Positions 29,945 to 37,791 of a stretch of DNA of 42,901 nt are shown piece by piece. Under the pieces are notes generated by a model. It did no database searches. It saw nothing but the letters and a program-made list of their open reading frames with translations, and was not told where the DNA came from. Origin of the DNA: Bifidobacteriaceae bacterium (GTDB lineage Bacteria; Actinomycetota; Actinomycetes; Actinomycetales; WQXJ01); contig JAITJZ010000152.1 of assembly GCA_031278655.1 (NCBI GenBank), forward strand, positions 1 through 42,901. Reading direction: 5' to 3'. The stretch's first letter is position 1. Every line of letters begins with the position of its first letter. A program made the translations under genes and the position numbers.

Positions 29945-30961
29945 TCAGTGGCGTTGGGCGGCGAGCAGTTGGGCGACGGCCGTTTGGTCGGGCATGGCCG
30001 CTGAGCAGGCGATTTGTGAGGCGACGTAGGCGCCGGCGGCGTTGGCGAAGAGCAGCGTCCGCGCCAGCGGCCAGCCCTCCAGGAGCCCGTGGCTGAGCGC
30101 CCCGCCGAAGGCGTCCCCGGCCCCGAGGCCGTTGACGGTCTTGACCGGCACCGGGGCGACCACCACCCGTTCGGTGGCGGTCTTGCCGAGGACTCCGGCG
30201 GAGCCCATTTTGACGACCGCCAGTTCGGCGCCCGCCGCCAGGAGGCGGTCGGCTTGCTCGTCCGGGGCGCCTGGGCCGACGGCGATGGCGCACTCGGTCT
30301 GGTTGCCGACCACCACGTTGTGATACTTCAGGGCGGCAGCTATGAAGGCGTGGGCGGTGTCCGGGTCGGGCCAGAACATAGGCCGGTAGTCGAGGTCGAA
30401 GACGGTGTGGCGGGCGCTGGGGGCCTTGGCCGCGCGGCGGCGGCGCAGCGCCGTCAACTGGGCGGATCGGATCGGCTCCTGGCTCAGCCCGGTGCCGGTG
30501 GTCCAGAAGATGCGGGCCGTTTCGACGGCCCCGGCCAGGGCCGGGGCCGCGACCTCCTCCGGGGTGATCTTCATGTCCGGCGCGCTGGGCGTGCGGTAGA
30601 AGCTCAGGGGGAAGTCCTCAGGCGGTTTGATGGCGCAGAAGGTGACGGGCGTGGGCAGGTCGCCGTAGCGGCCGATGAACTCGGTGTCCACGTTGTACAG
30701 GCCAGCCAGGTCACGGATGACGTAGTCGCCGAATGAGTCGGCGCCCACTTTGGAGATCAGCGCGCTGCGGTGGCCGTAGCGGGCCACCGCCACCGTCACG
30801 TTGGCGGCGGTGCCGCCAACGTATTTCCCGAACGATTCCACGTCCGCCAGGTCGACCCCGATTTGGTTGGGGTAGATATCGACCCCGACCCGCCCGATGG
30901 CGAGCAAGTCAAGCGCCGCTGGGACTGGGGGCGCGGCATCGGCCGTGTGATCCTTGGCCAT
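29945..30961 (-). CDS. iolC: 5-dehydro-2-deoxygluconokinase
   Basis: IGRVGVDIYPNQIGVDLADVESFGKYVGGTAANVTVAVARYGH, NGLGAGDAFGGALSHGL PfkB signatures. Confidence 0.88.
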   Translation of the reverse strand: MAKDHTADAAPPVPAALDLLAIGRVGVDIYPNQIGVDLADVESFGKYVGGTAANVTVAVARYGHRSALISKVGADSFGDYVIRDLAGLYNVDTEFIGRYGDLPTPVTFCAIKPPEDFPLSFYRTPSAPDMKITPEEVAAPALAGAVETARIFWTTGTGLSQEPIRSAQLTALRRRRAAKAPSARHTVFDLDYRPMFWPDPDTAHAFIAAALKYHNVVVGNQTECAIAVGPGAPDEQADRLLAAGAELAVVKMGSAGVLGKTATERVVVAPVPVKTVNGLGAGDAFGGALSHGLLEGWPLARTLLFANAAGAYVASQIACSAAMPDQTAVAQLLAAQRH

Positions 30962-31013
30962 GTTCTCTCCTTGTGAGTCCTGGAAACAGTCTAAGCCCGT
31001 CTCCGGCTTTGTC

Positions 31014-31041
31014 CTGACATTACGACATTATAGTGTATACT
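31014..31041 (+). promoter_or_regulatory. Sigma70-like promoter for alcohol dehydrogenase gene
   Basis: CTGACA (31014-31019), 16-bp spacer, TATACT (31036-31041) in a locally AT-rich stretch; RBS AAAGGAG then ATG 31096. Confidence 0.55.
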
Positions 31042-31095
31042 GGCCAGGCCGGCGCAAGAGGCGCCGCCGAACAAATTGTCCAAAGGAGCACCCAG

Positions 31096-32196
31096 ATGCG
31101 CGCGCAAGTCCTCAGCCGCACCGGCCAACCGCTTGAATTGAAGACGCTGCGAGACCCCGAGCCTAAACCCGGCGAGGTCCTGGTCAAGGTCGCGGCCTGC
31201 GGCGTCTGCCATTCGGACCTGCACGTCATGCACGGCGACATCGCCTTCCCCACGCCCGGCGTGCTCGGCCACGAAATGTCCGGCACGGTCGTGGCGCTGG
31301 GCGGCGGCGTCACCAACGTGGCCGTCGGCGACCGCGTGGCGACCACTTTCATCATGCCCTGCGGCGCCTGCGCGTCCTGCTGGCGCGGGCAAGAGGAGCT
31401 TTGCGAAAAGTTCTTCGGCCTGAACCGGCTGAAAGGGCGCCTTTACGACGACCAAACGCGGCTGTTCTACCCCGACGGCGCGCCCGTGGCCATGTATTCG
31501 ATGGCGGCGCTGGGCGAACTCTCGGTGGTGCCCGCCACGGACGTGTTCAAGCTGCCCGAGGGGCTGGCGCTGGCCGAGTCGGCGGTGCTCGGGTGCGCCT
31601 TCTTCACCGCCTTCGGCGCCGTCAGCACCACCGCCGGGCTGTCGGTCGGGGAATCGGTCGCGGTCATCGGCACGGGCGGGGTCGGCTTGGCCGCCATCCA
31701 GGTGGCGCGGGCCGTCGGCGCCAGCCGGATCGTGGCCGTGGACGTGGCCGACGACAAACTCCAGGCCGCGCTCGCCGCCGGCGCGACCGATGCCGTCAAC
31801 TCCATCACCACCCCCGCGCCCGATGCCGTCAAGGCTCTGACCGGCGGCGGCGTCGACGCCGTCATCGAGGCCGTGGGCCGCGGCGAGACGATAGTTCAGG
31901 GCGTGGCGATGGTGCGCGAGGGCGGCCGCGTGGTCCCCGTCGGATTGGCCGGGGCCTCAGCCACCGCCAACATCCCCATCACGCACCTGGTCCGGCGCAA
32001 AGTCAGGGTGCTGGGGTCCTTCGGCGCCCGCCCCCGCATCGACATGCCCGTGGTCCTCGACCTCGCCGCGCGCGGCGCCATCGCCTTCGCCTCGACCGTC
32101 ACGCGCCGCTACCGCTTCGAGGACGCCTGGCAGGCCTACACCGACCTCGACCGCGGCCAGATCATCGGCCGCGCCATCATCGACTACTCCCTGTGA
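31096..32196 (+). CDS. Zinc-dependent alcohol dehydrogenase
   Basis: CGVCHSDLHVMHGD...PGVLGHEMSG, CGACASCWRGQEELC structural zinc site, GTGGVGLAAIQVARAVGA. Confidence 0.92.
   Translation: MRAQVLSRTGQPLELKTLRDPEPKPGEVLVKVAACGVCHSDLHVMHGDIAFPTPGVLGHEMSGTVVALGGGVTNVAVGDRVATTFIMPCGACASCWRGQEELCEKFFGLNRLKGRLYDDQTRLFYPDGAPVAMYSMAALGELSVVPATDVFKLPEGLALAESAVLGCAFFTAFGAVSTTAGLSVGESVAVIGTGGVGLAAIQVARAVGASRIVAVDVADDKLQAALAAGATDAVNSITTPAPDAVKALTGGGVDAVIEAVGRGETIVQGVAMVREGGRVVPVGLAGASATANIPITHLVRRKVRVLGSFGARPRIDMPVVLDLAARGAIAFASTVTRRYRFEDAWQAYTDLDRGQIIGRAIIDYSL
31818..31830 (+). repeat. Dispersed motif in alcohol dehydrogenase gene
   Basis: Exact GCCCGATGCCGTC, read as PDAV. Confidence 0.5.
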
Positions 32197-32283
32197 CCGC
32201 CGCCCCGACCGCCGCGCTGCCCGGCCCGCCCGGGACGTCGGCCGCTTCGTGGTGTTTGGTGTGTGGTGCACTAGGGTTGTGGC

Positions 32284-32523
32284 GTGCGCCCAACCCTTGG
32301 CATCGACGATGACGTTTACCTCGCCGCGCGGGACATCGCCGCTTTGGAGCGGCGCCCGATTGGCGCGGTGCTATCCGATTTGGCCCGCCAGGCGCTGCGC
32401 GCCCGCGACCAGGCGGCCGCGGGCGAGACGGGAGCCTTTTGCGGCTTTCGGCCGCTGCCCAGGCGCGGGGTGATTGTCAGCAATGAACTGGTCAACTCGA
32501 TCCGCGAGGAAGACGGCATTTGA
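32284..32523 (+). CDS. vapB: VapB-like antitoxin
   Basis: RPTLGIDDDVYLAARDIAALERRPIGAVLSDLARQAL; directly upstream of a PIN toxin. Confidence 0.8.
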   Translation: MRPTLGIDDDVYLAARDIAALERRPIGAVLSDLARQALRARDQAAAGETGAFCGFRPLPRRGVIVSNELVNSIREEDGI

Positions 32524-32954
32524 TGCGGGCGCTGCTGGACGTCAACGTGCTCCTGGCCCTGTTCGACTCGGACCACGCCTGCCACGGCGCGGCGCGGCGC
32601 TGGCTTGAGGGCAACATCGCGGCGGGTTGGGCCTCCTGCGCCATAACCCAGGCGGGCTTCATCCGGATCATTTCGGGCGCCCGCTACCCGGCCGGAATCA
32701 GCCCGGTCGAGGCCTTCGGGCGCCTGGCGGAGGCGGTGGCGACGCCGCGCCACCAGTACTGGCCCTGCGACCTGGCGCTGACCGACCCGGCCATCGCCGC
32801 CGGGCGGGTGCTCGGCGCCGGCCAGGTGACCGACTCCTACCTGTTGGCTTTGGCGGTCGGCCACGGCGGCCGCTTCGTGACCTTCGACCGGCGGGTCGCC
32901 CTGGCCGCTGTGCCAGCGGCCCGAGCGGACCATTTGGTTGTCCTGGCGGGTTGA
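32523..32954 (+). CDS. vapC: VapC-family PIN-domain toxin
   Basis: RALLDVNVLLALFDSDHACHGAARRWLE...VTDSYLLALAVGHGGRFVTFDRRV. Confidence 0.85.
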   Translation: MRALLDVNVLLALFDSDHACHGAARRWLEGNIAAGWASCAITQAGFIRIISGARYPAGISPVEAFGRLAEAVATPRHQYWPCDLALTDPAIAAGRVLGAGQVTDSYLLALAVGHGGRFVTFDRRVALAAVPAARADHLVVLAG

Positions 32955-33001
32955 CACCCGCACTCTAGGCCCACTAGGTAGCCGAAACCTTTGCACCTGA
33001 G

Positions 33002-33064
33002 CCGAGTTTCGCCGACTCGGGGTCCCCGCAAAATCTCGGAGCGAAGCGGAGAGAGTTTGTGGGG
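33002..33064. other. Structured intergenic element with two adjacent inverted repeats
   Basis: CCGAGT(33002-33007)/ACTCGG(33015-33020); CCCCGCAAAATCTC(33024-33037)/GAGAGTTTGTGGGG(33051-33064). Confidence 0.5.
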
Positions 33065-33169
33065 TGCCTTTAGGCCGGTGTTGAACAACTCCGTCCGGCC
33101 AGGTCCGCGCCCAGCCCCGGCACTAGCTGCCTGCCCCAAAGCTGCCCCGACTGGCTCCGGCGCCCAGTG

Positions 33170-33763
33170 CTACCGGCTCGGGAATGCGACTCGACCCTGG
33201 GCGAACAAGTTGAAGATGCTGTGGGCGAGTTGATCGGGAGCGACGTCGCCGGACTGGCTGCGCCAACGGTCGGTCACGATCTCCCAGACGACGATCGCCA
33301 CTCGGGCGGTCACCTCTGCCTCCAAGTCGGCGGGATCCGTGCCCATGCGGGCGGCGACCAACGCTGTGAGGGCAGCCTCTTCTCGAGCCAGGTAATCCCA
33401 AAGCCGGGCGCGGGAAGCCGGGGCGTCGTCCAGGATAGAGCGGATGAGCAGGTACCGTGCGGCGTTCTCGTCGGGGGCCGCTGCGGCGGCGAGCACCGCT
33501 GCGCCGAGGGATTCAGCGAGCGGCTCGCTGGCCGGACGGGCAGCGAAGGCTTCCGACAGCGGGAGCATGGTCGACATCAACGCTTCAAGGACGATGGCGT
33601 CTTTGGTGCCGAAGTAGCGGTAGACGGTCGCAGGTGAGACGACCGCAGCCTCGGCGATGATCTCCATGGTCGTGGCGTCGTAGCCGCCACGCTCGATCAG
33701 GTCCAGGGCGCACTCGGTGATGCGGCGGCGCGTCTCCAGCGCTCTTCGTTCCCGCAAGCCCAT
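33170..33763 (-). CDS. TetR/AcrR-family transcriptional regulator
   Basis: ALETRRRITECALDLIERGGYDATTMEIIAEAAVVSPATVYRYFGTKDAIV. Confidence 0.9.
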   Translation of the reverse strand: MGLRERRALETRRRITECALDLIERGGYDATTMEIIAEAAVVSPATVYRYFGTKDAIVLEALMSTMLPLSEAFAARPASEPLAESLGAAVLAAAAAPDENAARYLLIRSILDDAPASRARLWDYLAREEAALTALVAARMGTDPADLEAEVTARVAIVVWEIVTDRWRSQSGDVAPDQLAHSIFNLFAQGRVAFPSR

Positions 33764-33798
33764 AGGCAGATCCTAGCAGAAATGGAAGTCTGCGTTAG

Positions 33799-33815
33799 TT
33801 GCGAGGTCCTCGCAA
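33799..33815. promoter_or_regulatory. Probable TetR operator
   Basis: Perfect 8+1+8 inverted repeat TTGCGAGG-T-CCTCGCAA in the divergent gap; overlaps a possible -35 (TTGCGA) spaced 17 bp from TAGGCT (33822-33827). Confidence 0.6.
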
Positions 33816-33876
33816 ATGAGATAGGCTCTCAATAGAGCGCGGCACGCAGCCGCGAGCGGATCAAGGAGGCGCCGCC

Positions 33877-36543
33877 ATGAACCTGACCGAAGCTATCTCG
33901 GATTTCACCGTCACCTGGACTGCCGACCGGGCCGGCCCACCCGGGCCCAACAACGCCCACCCATGGCTGCCGGCGCAGGTGCCGGGCGAAGTCCACGCCG
34001 ACCTCATAGCCGCCGGCATCATTGGCCACCCGTACCAGGGGTGCAACGAGGAGGCGGCGGCCTGGGTCGCCGACCAGACCTGGTGGTACCGCGCGTCGCT
34101 TCCAAGCAGCGGGGAGGTGGACGCGGCCGAACGGATCAGGTTGGTCTTCGCGGGCATCGACACTGTGGCCGACATTTATCTCGATGGCCAACTCGTCGCC
34201 CACCATGAGAACATGTTCCGCCCCTGCGTAGTCGACCTGACTGACCGCGTCCGCCAAGGGCGCGCCCCGCGCGAACTGCTTGTCGCCATCACCCCGCCGC
34301 TGGACGGCCTGATAGCGCCGCCGTCCGCCGTCGCCGTTGCCCGCCAAGCGGCCGCCGCCATCGCCGGAATCGCCGCTGAGGGCAAAGAGCCCGCGGAGGC
34401 AGACGAGACTGTCGCGGACGCCGCTGGTACGCTGACCAACGACCTGGCCCTGACCTGGCGGCGCAAGCCGACACTGTCCTGGGGTTGGGACTTCGCCCCG
34501 GCGCTTGCCTCTATAGGCCTTTGGCAACCGGTTAGTTGGCGCCGTGAACGCCTCGCCGTGATCGAACGCCACCTAGTCGCCCTCGCCGACTACGATCCCA
34601 CCGCCCGCCAAGGAAACCTGCTGGTCCGGGTAGATGCCGAAGTCTTTGCCGAGACCGCCGGAGAGTTGCACGCCGAAGTGACGTTGACGGCTCCCAACGG
34701 CACAGAGTCCACCATCTCAATGGAAGTACCGACAGAACTCGGACACCACCGGGTCGAAACGCTAGTGCCCATCGCCGAGCCAGCGCTGTGGTGGACCCAC
34801 GACCTGGGCACGCCAAGTCTGTACCGCGCCGTCGTCAAACTCCAGGCAGGCTCCGAGTGCCTGGAAGCGGTGCGCGACGCCATCGGCCTGCGCACCATCG
34901 CCGTCGACCAGAGCGCCGACACCGAAGGAGGCCACCGCTTCGGGTTCGTGCTCAACGGTGTGCAAGTCTTCGCGCGGGGCGCGAATTGGGTGCCGCCGAC
35001 GATGATGATGGGGACGACCACGCCGGAACGTTACCGCGCCCTTGCTGAACTAGCCGTCGACGCCAACATGAACATGCTCCGGATTTGGGGTGGCGGCGCG
35101 TACGAAGACGACTCCTTCTACCGCGCCTGCGATGAGCTGGGCGTCTTGGTCTGGCAGGACTTCATGTTCGCTTCCGCCGCCTACCCGGGCGACAGCGCCG
35201 AGTTCCTCGGCGAAGTCACCGCCGAGGCCCGCCACCAGGTCGCCCGGCTGGCCAACCGGGCATCGGTAGCCATGTGGGCAGGCGAAAACGAGGTCCAGGC
35301 AGTTGTCTGGCTTGCCACCGGGCTAGTCGCCCCTAACGCTGTCGCGGGCCTCGACTGGGGCCGGGACATTTTCCACCGGATCCTGCCCGCAGCTGTGGCC
35401 GAGTTCGCCCCAACACTTCCCTATCGGCCGGGCTGTCCCTGGGGGGAAGGTGACCCGACCGGCCTCAACGGGGTCTATGAGGGCGACCGCCACGCCTGGG
35501 AGGTTTGGCACGGGGGCGACATCGGCGCCCACAGCCCGGAGGCCTACGCCAACCAGGGCGAGGCAATGCACTTTTGGCGCTACCGCTGGGATCAGGGGAG
35601 GTTCATTTCCGAGTTCGGCCTGCACGCCTCGCCGGCGGCCGCCACCTGGCGGCATTGGGTCCCAGGCGGCGAACTGGGATTGCACACGCCCGCATTCGAC
35701 GCCCGCATCAAGGACCGCCCGGTCAACAAAGCCGACGACCTGCTCGAAGTCGAGACCGGCCTGCCCGCAGACTTCGACGATTACGTGGTCTACACACAGG
35801 CAGTTCAGGCCGAAGGTTTGAAGTTCGGCGTGGAACACTACCGCCACCGCTGGCCGCACTGCTCGGGCACGCTGGTTTGGCAATTCAACGACCCGTGGCC
35901 GGGCACTAGCTGGTCTGTCGTCGACTGGGACCTCCAACCCAAGGCCGCGTACCACGCCCTGCGACGGGCCTACGCCCCGGTCATCGCTTCCTTCCACATT
36001 GATCAGACCAGCGGCGAGTTGGAATTGTGGGCCACCAGCGCCGCCACCTATCCGGTCGACACAGTGCTGGATGTCGCGATCACGCGATTCGGCGGACAGG
36101 TCGAGGCCAGCGCTGCGGTTAACGTCCAACTCGCCCCACTGGGCTGCGCCCTGGTGTGGCGTGGTCCAACCGGGTTGCGCGGCCGGGGTGACGTGGTTGC
36201 GACCCTGCGGGACCGTTCGGGGATCATCGAGCCGAATCGGTCCTTCTTCACCCATCTGAAAGACATCTCCTTCCCCGCCGCGCGACTCACCGCCCAAGTG
36301 TCCTCAGCCGAGCCAGGAAAGGTACGGCTGGTGGTGGACTGCGACGCTTACGCCTTCTTCGTCCACCTCACCGCAGATGATCCCCAAGTGCGCTTCTCCG
36401 CCAACTACTTCGACCTGGCTGCCGGTGAACGCCGCCTGGTCGAAGCCACCGGCATGAGCGGCGCGGGCGCCACTTTCACCCTGCGCGACTACCGCCGCTC
36501 CAACCCCGTCACCATCAACTATCAAGGAGTGCACAATGGCTGA
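33877..36543 (+). CDS. GH2 beta-mannosidase-like glycoside hydrolase
   Basis: NMLRIWGGGAYEDDSFYRACDELGVLVWQDFMFA, WAGENE acid/base region, FISEFG nucleophile region, VWQFNDPWPGTSWSVVDWD; no signal peptide. Confidence 0.88.
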   Translation: MNLTEAISDFTVTWTADRAGPPGPNNAHPWLPAQVPGEVHADLIAAGIIGHPYQGCNEEAAAWVADQTWWYRASLPSSGEVDAAERIRLVFAGIDTVADIYLDGQLVAHHENMFRPCVVDLTDRVRQGRAPRELLVAITPPLDGLIAPPSAVAVARQAAAAIAGIAAEGKEPAEADETVADAAGTLTNDLALTWRRKPTLSWGWDFAPALASIGLWQPVSWRRERLAVIERHLVALADYDPTARQGNLLVRVDAEVFAETAGELHAEVTLTAPNGTESTISMEVPTELGHHRVETLVPIAEPALWWTHDLGTPSLYRAVVKLQAGSECLEAVRDAIGLRTIAVDQSADTEGGHRFGFVLNGVQVFARGANWVPPTMMMGTTTPERYRALAELAVDANMNMLRIWGGGAYEDDSFYRACDELGVLVWQDFMFASAAYPGDSAEFLGEVTAEARHQVARLANRASVAMWAGENEVQAVVWLATGLVAPNAVAGLDWGRDIFHRILPAAVAEFAPTLPYRPGCPWGEGDPTGLNGVYEGDRHAWEVWHGGDIGAHSPEAYANQGEAMHFWRYRWDQGRFISEFGLHASPAAATWRHWVPGGELGLHTPAFDARIKDRPVNKADDLLEVETGLPADFDDYVVYTQAVQAEGLKFGVEHYRHRWPHCSGTLVWQFNDPWPGTSWSVVDWDLQPKAAYHALRRAYAPVIASFHIDQTSGELELWATSAATYPVDTVLDVAITRFGGQVEASAAVNVQLAPLGCALVWRGPTGLRGRGDVVATLRDRSGIIEPNRSFFTHLKDISFPAARLTAQVSSAEPGKVRLVVDCDAYAFFVHLTADDPQVRFSANYFDLAAGERRLVEATGMSGAGATFTLRDYRRSNPVTINYQGVHNG

Positions 36544-37771
36544 GTTCAACGAACGCGGCGAACGACTTTTCCAAACCAAGCTGGGCCGGATGCGCTGGCT
36601 CAACCTGTTCGGCGCCATGGCGTGGAACCTGCCATCAGCGGCGGGCGCCACCTTGCTGCAGGCCTATTTCGCGCAGACCGACCCCGCCAACAAGGTCGGC
36701 ATGTTCGCAACCGCCGCCATGGCGGCAGGGCTGGCCGGCACACTGACAGTCATCGTTGCCGGCGCCCTGTCGGACCGCACCCGCTCACGCTGGGGCCGGC
36801 GCAACCCGTGGCTGCTGGGCGGGGCGGCCGTCGCCATCGTCTGCCTGTCCCTAATCCAGTTCGTCACCGTCTTCCCCCTTGTCGTCCTTCTGTATGCCAT
36901 CTTCCAGGCGGGCATCAACATGTATGTGACCGCCTTGAACGCGCTGCTGCCCGACCGCGTGGCGAAGCACCTGCTGGGCCAGGCCTCCGCCTTCACCGCC
37001 TTTGGCACCCTGGTCGCCTCTGGGGCGGCCGGGTTCCTGGCCGCAGAATTCCTCGACATCCCCGCCACCGGCCTGGCGGTCATCGGCTGGACGATGATGG
37101 CCGGCGCGCTCGCCTTCTGGTTCTTCCTGCCCGGCAAGTCCAACAAGGCAGACGCCGTCCAACGGCGCACCTTGGGCGAAATCCTGGCAGGGCTGCGCCC
37201 GCCGAGCGACCGAGACTTTTGGTTTGCGTTCTCTGGGCGGATGCTGTTCTTCTTGTCGCTGCTGATGGTCATCAACTTCCAGCTCTACATCCTGACCGAC
37301 TTCTTCGGGTTGGACAACGCCGCCGCAGGCGACATGATCGGCCTGGGCAGCCTCATCCTCGCCGTGGTGGCGGGCGTCTCCACGATGACCTCCGGCCCAT
37401 TGTCTGACAAGGTGAGACGGCGCAAGCCTTTCCTTATCGGCGCGACCGTGCTCGGGCTCATCGCCGTCGGCTTCCCGCTGGCCGTCCGCGAACCCGTCGC
37501 CTACTACGTTTTCATGGCGCTGGCAGCTATCGGCTATGGCATCTTCATCTCCGTCGACCAAGCCCTGATGGTCGAGGTGCTGCCCGACGCCAAGAACGCG
37601 GCCCGCGACTTGGGCTTCTTGTCAACGGCGAACACCTTGCCGATCATCTTCTCTGCCGGGCTGAGCGGAATCATCATCAGCGTCCTCGGTTTTGAGTGGC
37701 TGTTCATCGCGGGCATCGTGTTCCAAGTCGCGGCAGCGGCCTGCATCATCCCCATCCGCCGAGTCAAGTGA
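36536..37771 (+). CDS. MFS sugar transporter
   Basis: Multiple TM segments, GALSDRTRSRWGRRNPWLLGG; 8-nt overlap with upstream GH2. Confidence 0.85.
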   Translation: MAEFNERGERLFQTKLGRMRWLNLFGAMAWNLPSAAGATLLQAYFAQTDPANKVGMFATAAMAAGLAGTLTVIVAGALSDRTRSRWGRRNPWLLGGAAVAIVCLSLIQFVTVFPLVVLLYAIFQAGINMYVTALNALLPDRVAKHLLGQASAFTAFGTLVASGAAGFLAAEFLDIPATGLAVIGWTMMAGALAFWFFLPGKSNKADAVQRRTLGEILAGLRPPSDRDFWFAFSGRMLFFLSLLMVINFQLYILTDFFGLDNAAAGDMIGLGSLILAVVAGVSTMTSGPLSDKVRRRKPFLIGATVLGLIAVGFPLAVREPVAYYVFMALAAIGYGIFISVDQALMVEVLPDAKNAARDLGFLSTANTLPIIFSAGLSGIIISVLGFEWLFIAGIVFQVAAAACIIPIRRVK

Positions 37772-37791
37772 CGATATCAGGGGAGGACACC

